Origin: Lachnotalea sp. AF33-28
GTDB taxonomy: Bacteria > Bacillota > Clostridia > Lachnospirales > Lachnospiraceae
Assembly (NCBI RefSeq): GCF_003477885.1
Contig: NZ_QUEE01000011.1
Location: forward strand, 81,920 to 145,919
Length of the DNA stretch: 64,000 nucleotides
Direction of reading: 5' to 3'
The notes under the pieces were generated by a model that was not told where the DNA came from, ran no database searches, and saw only the letters and a list, made by a program, of their open reading frames with translations. Shown piece after piece: positions 24,745-33,747 of this stretch. A program made the position numbers and the translations under genes. The stretch's first letter is position 1, and the number at the start of each line of letters is the position of its first letter.

Positions 24745-27138
24745 ATGTACGAAAAAAATCTGAACACACTGCTGGATGCGCTGACGGATACCAGCGTTTA
24801 TGTGATTGAGGAAGAGACGCATAAACTGCTGTATTTTAACCAACGCTGTGAGGATACCGGGCACGGATGTGCCAGGCTGGGGAGAAAATGCAGTGAAGTC
24901 TGGCCCAGGATGTGCGCTGACTGCCCGATTGAGGCGATGGGGGAGAAAGACTCCAGCCATATACTGCGTTTCGATCCTGAACTCCATTCGATGGTGGATA
25001 TGACGGCCAGCCGGATTCTTTGGGATGGGCATATTCGTGCCGTTGTGCTCACTTCAAGGCCCCATAGTCTGAATTACAAGGAAGAGCAGGGGCTGGATCA
25101 TGTCATACGCATGTATGAACAGAGTCTGGTCACGGTTTTTAGAGAATGTATCATTGCGAATCTGAGTGCGGATTATTATGTCAATTGCCAGAAAGACATG
25201 CTGTGGACAGATATACCGCAGCAGGGTAATTTTGGATCTGAAAATCGCCGCTATGCGTCTAAAACCATACATCCGCAAGATCTGGACTTATTTTTAGACA
25301 GCTATTCCAGAGAAGCTATGCTTCGGATATTCGGAGAAGGAAAAAAGCAGATTGTTAAAAGAATGCGGCGCTTGACGGAAGACGGCACTTACCATATGGT
25401 GGAATTTGCAGCGACTAAGATAGAGGATCTAAGCTTGGAGGAGTGCTGGTGTGTGCTGGTTTTCAGGGACATAGATGAGGAATACCGGCAGGAGATGAAA
25501 CAGCGCATGGAGATCATTCAGCTGGCTACGGCGGCCAGAATTGCTTTTGAAATGCTGATTTCAGTGAATCTGACGAAAAATACCTATCGCATGCTGGAAT
25601 ATGACCGCTTTCAGACCAAAAAGGCCGCAAGGTCAGGCTGCTTTGATGAATTGATTGAAGTCGGGGCTTCCACGGTAGATCCGGATTTCAGAGAGGAATT
25701 TGTACGCAAATTTTCCCGGAGTTCTCTGTTGGACGCGTTTGCGCGCGGGGAACGGGTTGTGTCGATGGAGATGCGCCAGATGGGGGATGATGGTATATAT
25801 CACTGGAATTCCACTCAGGCCATATGGGTGGACAGTCCGGACACAGAAGATGTGCTGGAAGTGACACTTTCAAAATGCATTGATAAGGAGCGTCAGCAGC
25901 AGGAGGAAAACCTGGAAAAGGAACGGACATCCAAGGCACTTTTAGAGGATGCGCTGGAGAAAGCAAAGAGTGCAAACCGTGCGAAGAGCGATTTTTTATC
26001 CAGAATGAGCCACGATATCCGTACGCCGATGAACGCGGTTCTGGGCATGACTGAACTGGCGCAGATGCATATGGACGATCAGGAAAAGCTGAAAGATTAT
26101 CTTTCCAAGATAGAGAGCTCCGGCAGGCATCTTTTGGGACTGATCAATGAAGTGCTGGATGTCAGCAAGATTGAAAGCGGAAAGGCGCAGTTGGAAGAGA
26201 CTGCGTTTGACCTGCACGGTTTGATTGAGGGTGCAGTATCCATGGTGCTGCCGACACTACAGAAGAAAAAACAAACTCTGACAGTGGAAATAGGTAAAGA
26301 TGTTCATACACAGGTACAGTCGGATCAGCAGAAGCTTCGACAGGTGCTTGTAAACATTCTTGACAACGCCTCCAAGTATACAAAAGAAGGCGGTGTGATA
26401 CGCATATCCTTGAAAGACCTTGACAAAGAGGAATTTCAGGCCGGAACATATCAGTTTGTGATTGAGGATAACGGTATCGGCATGACGAAGGAGTATCAAG
26501 AGCGGATCTTTGAGCCGTTCAGCCGGGCGGATGATGTAAGGGCGGGCGGTGTAACAGGAACCGGCCTGGGCATGACCATCGTTTTAGACATTCTGAATAT
26601 GTTGGATGGGAAAATCGATGTGGAAAGTGAACCCGCAAAGGGAACACGGTTTATTGTGACCGTGCGTCTGGCGCGCAACCGCCGTTTCCCAATTTTGGAT
26701 ACTCAAACGGAAGTGCCCGATCAGACTGGGTTTTACGGATTACGGGTCCTGGTAGCGGAAGATAACGAGCTCAACCGTCAGATCGCCGGAGAAATGCTTG
26801 CATTGCTCGGTGTGGAGGCGGAGATGGCCCCGGACGGTTTTGCTGCGCTCGAAGCGGTCCGCACTCATCCACCCTATTATTATGATATGATCTTTATGGA
26901 TATTCAGATGCCTGTGTTAAACGGTTATGAAGCGGCTAGACAGATCCGGGGCCTATGCATGGAACACATTGAGGAGCTTCCGATTGTCGCGATGACCGCG
27001 GATGCTTTTACGGAAGACGTGAAACAGGCCCGCCTGGCGGGTATGTGCGCTCACATTGCCAAACCGATCTCCATGGAACAGCTGCGAAGAGCGCTGTCAA
27101 GCTGCGTGCGATGGAAAAAATATAATGATAGGAATTGA
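24745..27138 (+). CDS. Hybrid sensor histidine kinase/response regulator
   Basis: The 797-residue protein has no signal peptide or membrane segments, so it senses inside the cell. The N-terminus is PAS-like with an unusual Cys cluster (CEDTGHGCARLGRKC, then CADC, about residues 35-65). Further sensor regions are followed by a coiled linker, HisKA (MSHDIRTPMNAVLG with the phospho-His), HATPase_c (IEDNGIGMTKEY, GTGLGMTIV) and a C-terminal receiver (VAEDNELNR, MDIQMPVLNG with the phospho-Asp, and AKPI). ATG 24745 follows GGGGAG. The stop overlaps the MFS gene by one base (TGATG), so the exporter is probably co-expressed. No separate DNA-binding regulator is next to it. Confidence 0.9.
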   Translation: MYEKNLNTLLDALTDTSVYVIEEETHKLLYFNQRCEDTGHGCARLGRKCSEVWPRMCADCPIEAMGEKDSSHILRFDPELHSMVDMTASRILWDGHIRAVVLTSRPHSLNYKEEQGLDHVIRMYEQSLVTVFRECIIANLSADYYVNCQKDMLWTDIPQQGNFGSENRRYASKTIHPQDLDLFLDSYSREAMLRIFGEGKKQIVKRMRRLTEDGTYHMVEFAATKIEDLSLEECWCVLVFRDIDEEYRQEMKQRMEIIQLATAARIAFEMLISVNLTKNTYRMLEYDRFQTKKAARSGCFDELIEVGASTVDPDFREEFVRKFSRSSLLDAFARGERVVSMEMRQMGDDGIYHWNSTQAIWVDSPDTEDVLEVTLSKCIDKERQQQEENLEKERTSKALLEDALEKAKSANRAKSDFLSRMSHDIRTPMNAVLGMTELAQMHMDDQEKLKDYLSKIESSGRHLLGLINEVLDVSKIESGKAQLEETAFDLHGLIEGAVSMVLPTLQKKKQTLTVEIGKDVHTQVQSDQQKLRQVLVNILDNASKYTKEGGVIRISLKDLDKEEFQAGTYQFVIEDNGIGMTKEYQERIFEPFSRADDVRAGGVTGTGLGMTIVLDILNMLDGKIDVESEPAKGTRFIVTVRLARNRRFPILDTQTEVPDQTGFYGLRVLVAEDNELNRQIAGEMLALLGVEAEMAPDGFAALEAVRTHPPYYYDMIFMDIQMPVLNGYEAARQIRGLCMEHIEELPIVAMTADAFTEDVKQARLAGMCAHIAKPISMEQLRRALSSCVRWKKYNDRN

Positions 27139-28349
27139 TGGTGATAATGATGAATCAGTCTGATTGGAAAAACAAGGCTATACGGTTTTTGACTGCACAG
27201 ACCATATCGCTTTTTGGATCTTCTCTGGTACAGTATGCGATCGTCTGGTATATTACACTTTCCACTTCTTCCGGCAAGATGCTGACAATATCCACGCTTT
27301 GTGGTTTTGTACCTCAGATCGTGATATCCCTGTTTGCAGGAGTGTGGGTTGACCGCTATGAACGTAAAAAGCTGATCATGCTCTCAGACAGCATAATAGC
27401 GGCAGCAACGCTCGTTTTAGCAACTGCGTTTCTTGCGGGCTATAGAAATATATGGTTTTTATTTGCGGTGCTCATTATCCGGTCCGCTGGCACCGGTATC
27501 CAGACACCGGCTGTCAATGCGGTTCTGCCGCAGATAGTTCCGCAGGAACACCTGATGAGAGTCAACGGTATCAACAGCACGCTGACTTCTCTGACGATGT
27601 TTCTGTCACCGGCGGTGAGCGGAGCGATACTGTCCGTCGCACCGTTGGAAGCAACACTGTTTATCGATGTGATCACCGCAGTGATCGGGGTGTCCGTCAC
27701 TTCGACGGTAAGCATTCCGCTGCATAAGGAAAATAAGGGGAAGGGAATATTCGCTCTTGGCGATATCCGGGAAGGATTTGCCTATCTGAAGGAGCGTGCG
27801 CTGATCAGACGGCTGATGCTGTTTCAGATTGCCGTGCTGTTTCTGATCAGCCCTTCCGCATTTCTGACGCCGCTGTTAGTCAGTAGAACCTTTGGCCAGG
27901 AAGTATGGCGTCTGACCGCCAGCGAGATGACCTACAGCCTGGGAATGATCCTGGGAGGGCTGCTGATCACCGCCTGGGGCGGGTTCAAAAAAAAGCTGAA
28001 TACGACCCTGGCGGCAGGCGCCTTCTATGGCGCGCTCATGCTGGGGCTGGGACTGGCACCGGTATTTGCGGTCTATCTGCTGTTGAATCTGCTGATCGGC
28101 ATCACCTCGCCCTGCTATAATACACCGATCACGGTGACCATACAGGAACGGGTGGAGCAGGGGATGCAGGGCAGGGTATTCAGCCTGATGCAGATTTCTA
28201 CCTCCTGTGCGCTGCCTTTGGGCATGGCATTGTTCGGGCCGGCAGCGGATTATGTCAGGGTGCAGCAGCTTTTGCTGGCGGCAGGCGCGCTGGTCATTCT
28301 GGTCACCGTCGGTATGGCCGTCTTCCAAAGATTCGACCGGGCGGACTGA
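27138..28349 (+). CDS. MFS transporter, macrolide-efflux (Mef) like
   Basis: The 403-residue protein has about twelve membrane segments. Early residues (AIRFLTAQTISLFGSSLVQY) and GVWVDRYERKKLIMLSD, the MFS motif A loop, place it in the MFS_3 group with macrolide and siderophore exporters. Its start overlaps the kinase stop by one base, behind AGGAATTG. Coupled expression with a cytoplasmic sensor kinase suggests a stress-induced exporter; the substrate is unknown. Confidence 0.85.
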   Translation: MVIMMNQSDWKNKAIRFLTAQTISLFGSSLVQYAIVWYITLSTSSGKMLTISTLCGFVPQIVISLFAGVWVDRYERKKLIMLSDSIIAAATLVLATAFLAGYRNIWFLFAVLIIRSAGTGIQTPAVNAVLPQIVPQEHLMRVNGINSTLTSLTMFLSPAVSGAILSVAPLEATLFIDVITAVIGVSVTSTVSIPLHKENKGKGIFALGDIREGFAYLKERALIRRLMLFQIAVLFLISPSAFLTPLLVSRTFGQEVWRLTASEMTYSLGMILGGLLITAWGGFKKKLNTTLAAGAFYGALMLGLGLAPVFAVYLLLNLLIGITSPCYNTPITVTIQERVEQGMQGRVFSLMQISTSCALPLGMALFGPAADYVRVQQLLLAAGALVILVTVGMAVFQRFDRAD

Positions 28350-28353
28350 AAAC

Positions 28354-28405
28354 GCGGCCTGCAGGACGGGAGCCCGCATAAGAGTTGGTCATTGCAGTAG
28401 GCCGC
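28354..28405 (+). terminator. Possible terminator after MFS gene
   Basis: GCGGCCT and AGGCCGC pair across a 38-base loop, followed by TTTCT. The long loop makes it weaker than the other terminators here, and it overlaps the next promoter. Confidence 0.45.
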
Positions 28406-28420
28406 TTTCTGATGTATAAT
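28392..28420 (+). promoter_or_regulatory. Promoter of YczE-like gene
   Basis: TTGCAG and TATAAT are separated by 17 bases. Confidence 0.7.
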
Positions 28421-28460
28421 GTATGGCAATGTGGAGATTAAAGGAGTCTGAACGGGTCGT

Positions 28461-29111
28461 ATGAAGAAACGCTTGAATACATATATATTTTATGTCCTGG
28501 GTCTGATCATAGCAGCGCTTGGAAATACACTGATGATAAAAGCGGCGCTTGGACAGGCTCCATTTAACGCCATGAATTACAATATATCCATGGTTACGGG
28601 TCTGAAAATAGGAGATATTGGCATTCTCTTTAATATCTTTTTTATGGCGCTGCAGATCCTCATTTTGCGCCGGGATTTTCAATGGCTGCAGCTTTTGCAG
28701 CTGGTACCCGGATTTATTTCGGGTAAATTCTTAAATCTGTTCATGTATGACCTGCCGGTAACGGCTGCCATCCTCCCCGGCTCATATCCGGCGGCTCTGC
28801 TTGTATTTTTGTGCGGGCAGTGTGTGTCGGCGCTGGGGATATCCCTTGTCACCAGCGCCGATGTGATCGCCTTTCCCTGCGAATCCCTCTGCAAAGCATT
28901 AACCGGCAAGACCAGGCTTAGCTTCCGGTTTTACCGGACTATGTGTGATGTGAGTTTTCTGGCGGCGGCTCTGACGATCATGCTGTTTATCGGAAATACC
29001 AATTCCATCCGTGAGGGCACGGTCATCAACATGCTGCTCACCGGTACGCTGATCGATTTCCTGAACCGAAAATTATGTGAAAAATATATTTACCGGACGA
29101 AAATACAGTAA
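28461..29111 (+). CDS. YczE/DUF6198-like membrane protein
   Basis: The 216-residue protein has about five or six membrane segments. The start (YVLGLIIAALGNTLMIKAAL followed by GQAPFNAMNY) is characteristic of the YczE/YitT-like membrane family often found beside regulators in Clostridia. Its function is not known. It has its own promoter. The next 90 bases hold no clear feature before the convergent kinase gene. Confidence 0.75.
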   Translation: MKKRLNTYIFYVLGLIIAALGNTLMIKAALGQAPFNAMNYNISMVTGLKIGDIGILFNIFFMALQILILRRDFQWLQLLQLVPGFISGKFLNLFMYDLPVTAAILPGSYPAALLVFLCGQCVSALGISLVTSADVIAFPCESLCKALTGKTRLSFRFYRTMCDVSFLAAALTIMLFIGNTNSIREGTVINMLLTGTLIDFLNRKLCEKYIYRTKIQ

Positions 29112-29201
29112 ATGCAATGCCTTTGCTTCTGGATGTGAATCTGGCCCATGTGACCGAGCTTGTACGCTTCACAGTTCGATAACGGGCATCTCTCCTGCGG
29201 C

Positions 29202-31151
29202 TTACCGGACTGACCTAAGCGTGTCCGGCCTGGATGCGGGTTTTAACAGCAAGGCGGTATTCACATGGAAGGTGCTGTCCGTAAAGCTGATATGCAGCTT
29301 GCTGTCATAGCGTTTTGCAATCTGTTCCATGGTTTTCATGCCATAACCGTGAGCGGTTCTGTTTCCTTTGGTTGAAATACATATGTTGTTTTCTCTGTCA
29401 TAATAGACAGGGCCGTTTTTAGAATTCTCTACCCCTATATAGCAGTATTTTCCGCGGATATGCATGGTGATGCATATCCATTTTTTTGCGCCCTCCTCCA
29501 TGCCGGCGCAAGCTTCCAGCGCGTTGTTAATCATATTCATAAGAAGCGCGCACAGATCATTATCCGCAATATCCAGATATTCAGGGAGAGATACATGCGT
29601 TTCGGCCTCAACCCCGTCTTTCTCTGCCCTGGCCAGCTCCGAAGAAAGTATGGCGTTGACCACCGGATGGGCGGTGTACTGAGGCGTGGCCACAGAGCCG
29701 GTTTCCTGGGTGAGAGCGGATATGTACTCCTGCAGCCTGTCTGTCTGTCCGGATTTTCCGAGGCTCTCCATAACCGTGAGGTGGTGCAGCATATTATGGC
29801 GCATTTCCCTAAGCGACGATATATTATCCTGCATGTTTTTCAGGCTTTCATAAGCGGCCTGGCTTTTCATGGTGAGCATGGTAAAATCCGTTCTTCTGGC
29901 GATCTCCTGCCGGATCAGATCAATGCTGACGGAAGCGATGCCGGGAATGATCATCAGCCCGTTGAAGAGCCGCAGAAGATATACCGTATTCCCGTTATGG
30001 GACAGCCTCTGAAGTGTATTCTGAAGATATCCCGGAAAAACCAGCGGTGAGATGCATAGAAACAGCAGGTATGCCGCCGCCAGCCCAACGGTGATCCTGG
30101 CATAGAGAGCGAAAAATCTGTTATGAAGCCGCCATTCGAGCAATGCAAAAACAGTGATGAGGATCATAGCCAGCAGGCTGGCACGGCCCGCCAGATAGAC
30201 CAGCATCATATAGGTATCCCCATAGGGTACCAGCAGATTTAACTGGGTCAGGGCTGAAATTACGATGGAAATAAACTGCAGAGCGGCGACTGCCAGCGCC
30301 GTCTTCTGAAATTTTTGCATGCGTGTGCACAAAAACAGTGCCATGGCCATTGTGGAGCACAGCCTGCACAGGGTGACTGCATCCAGCCTGTATCCGTCAA
30401 AATAGGATATGGCATAGGAAGCGGAAATCACCACTTCCGCCGACTGCAGCAAGAGAAACAGGGAGAGAAAGAAAAGCCCTAAATCCAGCTTGCCGCGAAC
30501 TGCCCGGAGGACAAAAAAGATAAGCAGAAGGAATGCCAGTACGGCGGGTATTATGGCGTTACAGGCATCCTGCCAGGACTGTGAGATCAGAACACTCTCA
30601 TATCCCCGCGTGCTGTAGAGTGTGACCGGGCACGGATAGATATCCGTATAGCCGGGCTTTTCGCCCGGGGAGGAGGCCTGTACGACGGTCAGTGTCCTGC
30701 CGGCATAGTCCAGGGGGAGGGAGATTAAGATGCCTCCGTGGGTCCTCTGCTTTTCTGTATCCGTAAGCTGCACATTCCCGATCTCATATCCCGTATCGTA
30801 TGCGTCCGTATAGATCAGTTCATCATCCAGAAATACCGCAACTTCTACATTTGCTACCCCCAGATTCAAGAGGGGGGAATCCAGCTGTTCCGTCATGATG
30901 CGCGAACGGTAAAATGCCTGCCCCTCATATTCCAGGCCGTAGTAAAACAGAGTGCCGGATCGGTCCTGAATTTCAAGCGGGGTTCGAAGCCCGTTTTCAC
31001 ATGTATAAAATTCCCATCCGCGCATGTCATCCGCAGTGGGGTCCAGCGGGATGATTTCATCGGAAAAAGGCCCGGCATAACGCAGGAGAAGCGGAATAAA
31101 AAGCGCACATATCAGCAGAACTGCCGCAGACGCGGCCAGTATTTTTTTCAT
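29202..31151 (-). CDS. GHKL-domain sensor histidine kinase
   Basis: The 649-residue protein has an N-terminal membrane segment, an extracytoplasmic domain of about 170 residues, seven or eight membrane helices (about 195-430) and a cytoplasmic kinase. The kinase resembles AgrC-type GHKL enzymes: SLREMRHNMLHHLTVM offers the phospho-His, NDLCALLMNMINNALEA is the N box and NRTAHGYGMKTM the ATP lid. The layout recalls 7TM receptors with an outer sensory domain. No LytTR or other response regulator is adjacent, so its partner is elsewhere. A stable stem (31187-31215) lies in its leader. Confidence 0.85.
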   Translation of the reverse strand: MKKILAASAAVLLICALFIPLLLRYAGPFSDEIIPLDPTADDMRGWEFYTCENGLRTPLEIQDRSGTLFYYGLEYEGQAFYRSRIMTEQLDSPLLNLGVANVEVAVFLDDELIYTDAYDTGYEIGNVQLTDTEKQRTHGGILISLPLDYAGRTLTVVQASSPGEKPGYTDIYPCPVTLYSTRGYESVLISQSWQDACNAIIPAVLAFLLLIFFVLRAVRGKLDLGLFFLSLFLLLQSAEVVISASYAISYFDGYRLDAVTLCRLCSTMAMALFLCTRMQKFQKTALAVAALQFISIVISALTQLNLLVPYGDTYMMLVYLAGRASLLAMILITVFALLEWRLHNRFFALYARITVGLAAAYLLFLCISPLVFPGYLQNTLQRLSHNGNTVYLLRLFNGLMIIPGIASVSIDLIRQEIARRTDFTMLTMKSQAAYESLKNMQDNISSLREMRHNMLHHLTVMESLGKSGQTDRLQEYISALTQETGSVATPQYTAHPVVNAILSSELARAEKDGVEAETHVSLPEYLDIADNDLCALLMNMINNALEACAGMEEGAKKWICITMHIRGKYCYIGVENSKNGPVYYDRENNICISTKGNRTAHGYGMKTMEQIAKRYDSKLHISFTDSTFHVNTALLLKPASRPDTLRSVR

Positions 31152-31186
31152 GACTTTACCATTCCTTTATTATGATGTTAACAGAC

Positions 31187-31215
31187 TGCACCGGATCGGC
31201 AGGCCGCCCGGTGCA
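31187..31215 (-). other. Leader hairpin of the GHKL kinase gene
   Basis: TGCACCGG pairs perfectly with CCGGTGCA about 40 bases before the kinase start on the minus strand, downstream of a TATAAT (31230 region). No T run follows, so attenuation is unlikely; the role is unknown. Confidence 0.4.
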
Positions 31216-31321
31216 ATTCTTACCGACATTATAGCATAAAGAGTTGCTTTTAAGGGGGCGCCGGACATGGAAACAAACGAGAAACAGTATCTGTCTGTGT
31301 GGGGACAGGTATATGGCAGAA

Positions 31322-31361
31322 AATGCCGTCCCATGGCTGATATTCAGCCGGGGGCGGCATT
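31322..31361 (-). terminator. Terminator of the NYN gene
   Basis: On the minus strand AATGCCG, CCC and GGCTGA pair with TCAGCC, GGG and CGGCATT, followed by TTCT. It lies about 55 bases past the NYN stop codon. Confidence 0.65.
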
Positions 31362-31413
31362 CGTTTGGTGTGCCTGACGGAGCATATTTCAAAGATGCGT
31401 TTATGCTGTCCGC

Positions 31414-32217
31414 TTATTTCTGCCGGAAGTAGATCTGGCGCTGGTTATTGCCGGTGGAAATCCTCTTGATCTCATATTCACCCAGAGATTTCACAAAGGT
31501 AGTCAGCTTGGAATAGCCGAAGTTTCTGACATCAAAGTCCGGCACGCGCTTGGCGAGCTGGTCGCCGAGCTTTCCGCAGGATACCCACCCGTCTTCATCG
31601 GAGAACTGTTCCACCAGTGTGCGGATGGTTTCACGGATCATATTCAGATCGGTCTGCGGCTGGATATCCTCATCCGCAGGAGCACTCTTTGCGCTGTAAT
31701 CGCCGGTTTCCTTTACCACCGCCTTGGTTTCCTTTACCAGGGGGCGGGGCGGCGGCGCGTTCTTTTCCGCCTTCTGCTGGTTGGAGTACAGGATGTCCAG
31801 ATATTTAAACTGGTTGCATGCGGAGATGAACGGTTTGGGGGTTTTGCTCTCGCCCATGCCGATCACATGCATGCCGGATTCCCGCAGTCTGGCAGCCAGG
31901 CGGGTGAAATCGCTGTCGGACGATACCAGGCAGTAACCGTCCACCGTACCGGAATAGAGGATGTCCATGGCATCGATGATCATGGCCGAATCCGTCGCAT
32001 TTTTCCCCGATGTATAACCGTACTGCTGTATGGGGATGATGGAGTTGTCCAGCAGCACGGATTTCCAGGAGGACATCTGCTGGCTTGTCCAGTCCCCATA
32101 GATTCTTTTGTAGGTAGCAACACCGTTGTTGGCCGTTTCTTCCAATATAATCTTAATATACTTATCTGAAATATTGTCTGCATCGATCAACACCGCAAAT
32201 TTCTGTTCTGTGTCCAT
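31414..32217 (-). CDS. NYN-domain nuclease-like protein with OST-HTH/LOTUS domain
   Basis: The 267-residue protein has an N-terminal NYN/PIN-like domain (about 1-145) with the acidic motifs AVLIDADNIS and LVSSDSDFTRLA expected for a metal-dependent RNase fold. After a charged linker, the C-terminal 75 residues (MIRETIRTLVEQFSDEDGW, YSKLTTFVKSL) match an OST-HTH/LOTUS RNA-binding domain. This LabA-like architecture suggests RNA binding or cleavage in the cytoplasm. It is a single-gene unit with its own promoter and terminator. Confidence 0.88.
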   Translation of the reverse strand: MDTEQKFAVLIDADNISDKYIKIILEETANNGVATYKRIYGDWTSQQMSSWKSVLLDNSIIPIQQYGYTSGKNATDSAMIIDAMDILYSGTVDGYCLVSSDSDFTRLAARLRESGMHVIGMGESKTPKPFISACNQFKYLDILYSNQQKAEKNAPPPRPLVKETKAVVKETGDYSAKSAPADEDIQPQTDLNMIRETIRTLVEQFSDEDGWVSCGKLGDQLAKRVPDFDVRNFGYSKLTTFVKSLGEYEIKRISTGNNQRQIYFRQK

Positions 32218-32249
32218 TATCCTACCTCATTTGATTTTGATTTGCCTTT

Positions 32250-32279
32250 AGTATACCATTTTTTGGATTGGAAGGTCAA
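32250..32279 (-). promoter_or_regulatory. Promoter of the NYN gene
   Basis: On the minus strand TTGACC and TATACT are separated by 18 bases. Confidence 0.75.
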
Positions 32280-32312
32280 GGGAGGATTTTCATGGGTAAC
32301 GTGGGCAACGTG

Positions 32313-32341
32313 TTGACATATCCGGACTATAGTGGTAGTCT
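32313..32341 (+). promoter_or_regulatory. Promoter of the BlaI-M56 operon
   Basis: TTGACA is followed after 17 bases by TAGTCT, a weak -10. The two operator dyads of 32325-32369 overlap the spacer, the -10 and the start site. Confidence 0.6.
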
Positions 32342-32369
32342 ATGTATAGATAGACTATTGCTGTAGTCT
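32325..32369. promoter_or_regulatory. Paired BlaI/MecI-type operators
   Basis: Two dyads share one pattern: GACTA-N6-TAGTC at 32325-32340 and AGACTA-N6-TAGTCT at 32352-32369. Their spacing (27 bases between equivalent positions) and position over the promoter fit two BlaI dimers autorepressing the operon. BlaI/MecI operators known elsewhere have a related ACTACA/TGTAGT form. Confidence 0.75.
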
Positions 32370-32416
32370 GAAATGCATTCATAAGTCGGAATGATCTGAA
32401 GCAAAGAGGTGGGTAT

Positions 32417-32776
32417 ATGGAATCGGTAAAGCTGTATGACAGTGAATGGAAGTTGATGGAGATACTCTGGGAGGGGGAACCGGTGAGCGCCAGGGATCTG
32501 GCAGTGCTGGCGGCAGAGAGGATCGGCTGGAACAAGAATACAACGTATACCATTATTAAAAAGCTGGTGGAGAAAGGGGTCATCCGCAGGGAGGAACCCG
32601 GCTTTTCCTGCACTTCGCTGGTCAAGAAAGAGGAAGTGCAGAGATCAGAGACCAGGTCTCTGATCGATAAGCTGTTTCGCGGTTCCAGAAAAGCTTTTTT
32701 TGCGGCTCTGCTGGAGGACGAGGAGATAAGTGAGGACGAACTGGCACAGCTGAAGGACATGATAGAAAAGCGGTGA
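32417..32776 (+). CDS. BlaI/MecI-family repressor
   Basis: The 119-residue protein is a penicillinase-repressor type winged helix: LYDSEWKLMEILWEGE at the start and NTTYTIIKKLVEKGVIRREE as recognition region, followed by a C-terminal dimerisation helix. It follows AAGAGGTGGG and is followed four bases later by an M56 peptidase gene, the usual sensor partner that cleaves or triggers cleavage of the repressor. Its operators are visible in the promoter. No beta-lactamase or PBP gene is in the operon. Confidence 0.92.
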   Translation: MESVKLYDSEWKLMEILWEGEPVSARDLAVLAAERIGWNKNTTYTIIKKLVEKGVIRREEPGFSCTSLVKKEEVQRSETRSLIDKLFRGSRKAFFAALLEDEEISEDELAQLKDMIEKR

Positions 32777-32780
32777 TGGC

Positions 32781-33698
32781 ATGATTGGAGAGATGTTTTA
32801 CTGGGTTTTGTCAATGAGTGTGCTGGGAGGCGCCGTCATTCTGATCCTGCTGGCTATGCGCAGGCTGCGGCGCTTTCCGCGTAGATTTATATATCTTATG
32901 TGGGCAGCTCCCGCCATCCGGCTGCTGATTCCCGTAGGGCTGCCGAGCCGTTACAGCCTGCTGTCACTTTTCTCCGGTTCTGTTTTAAAGAGCGTGGATA
33001 TCGGCAAAACGGGCGGATTTATGGATCTGACAGCATCCAATTTGATTCAGGCTGCGGATCAATATTTCCCTTTTTCCTATAAATCGGATCTGCTGCGTCG
33101 GATTTTTGAGGGGGCCGGCCTGATCTGGCTGACAGCCGCCTGTCTGGCGGCGGCAGCGGCGATTTATCTGTATCGGCGGGGGATGTCCGACACCGGGGAA
33201 AGAACAGAAGTGATGCCGGGCATCTGCCGGTCGGACAAGGTTCGCCATCCGGCTGTCTATGGGATACTCCGTCCGGTGATCCTGATACCTAAGGATCTGC
33301 CGGACACAGAGTGCCGGTATGTTATCCGGCACGAACAAGCGCATATGCGCAGGAAGGATAATCTGTTCCGCCTGGCCGCTGTGCTGATTGCCTGCATACA
33401 CTGGTTTAATCCCCTCATATGGATCTCTTTGAAATATTTCTTTGAAGATATGGAGATCAGCTGCGATGAAATAGTCATGAAAGAGCTGCTGCCGGAAGAA
33501 CAAAAGGAATATGCATCGGCGATCCTTGGCTGTGCGAAAAGCAAATCTCCTTTTGTCAGCGCTTTCGGCGGCGCGGGATTAAGGCAGAGAATTGAATCTA
33601 TTTTAAGTTATCGTAAGATGACGGCGCTGTCGGCGCTTCTGTGTGCTGCCTGGACGGCGGCGGTTCTGTTTGTGCTTCTTGCAAATGCGCCGGCTTAA
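32781..33698 (+). CDS. M56-family membrane metallopeptidase (BlaR1-like, without sensor domain)
   Basis: The 305-residue protein has membrane segments at about 5-25, 40-55, 113-132, 193-213 and 275-300, and the zinc motif HEQAH at 184-188 with a further acidic ligand in EISCDEIVMKEL. This is the peptidase part of BlaR1/MecR1. The 250-residue outer penicillin-binding domain of those proteins is absent, so the signal is not a covalently bound beta-lactam through this protein. It probably inactivates the BlaI protein encoded just upstream. Confidence 0.88.
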   Translation: MIGEMFYWVLSMSVLGGAVILILLAMRRLRRFPRRFIYLMWAAPAIRLLIPVGLPSRYSLLSLFSGSVLKSVDIGKTGGFMDLTASNLIQAADQYFPFSYKSDLLRRIFEGAGLIWLTAACLAAAAAIYLYRRGMSDTGERTEVMPGICRSDKVRHPAVYGILRPVILIPKDLPDTECRYVIRHEQAHMRRKDNLFRLAAVLIACIHWFNPLIWISLKYFFEDMEISCDEIVMKELLPEEQKEYASAILGCAKSKSPFVSAFGGAGLRQRIESILSYRKMTALSALLCAAWTAAVLFVLLANAPA

Positions 33699-33747
33699 GG
33701 GAAAATAGGCAGCGGCGGCTTTCAGATACGAAAAGGAGGGAGATTAT

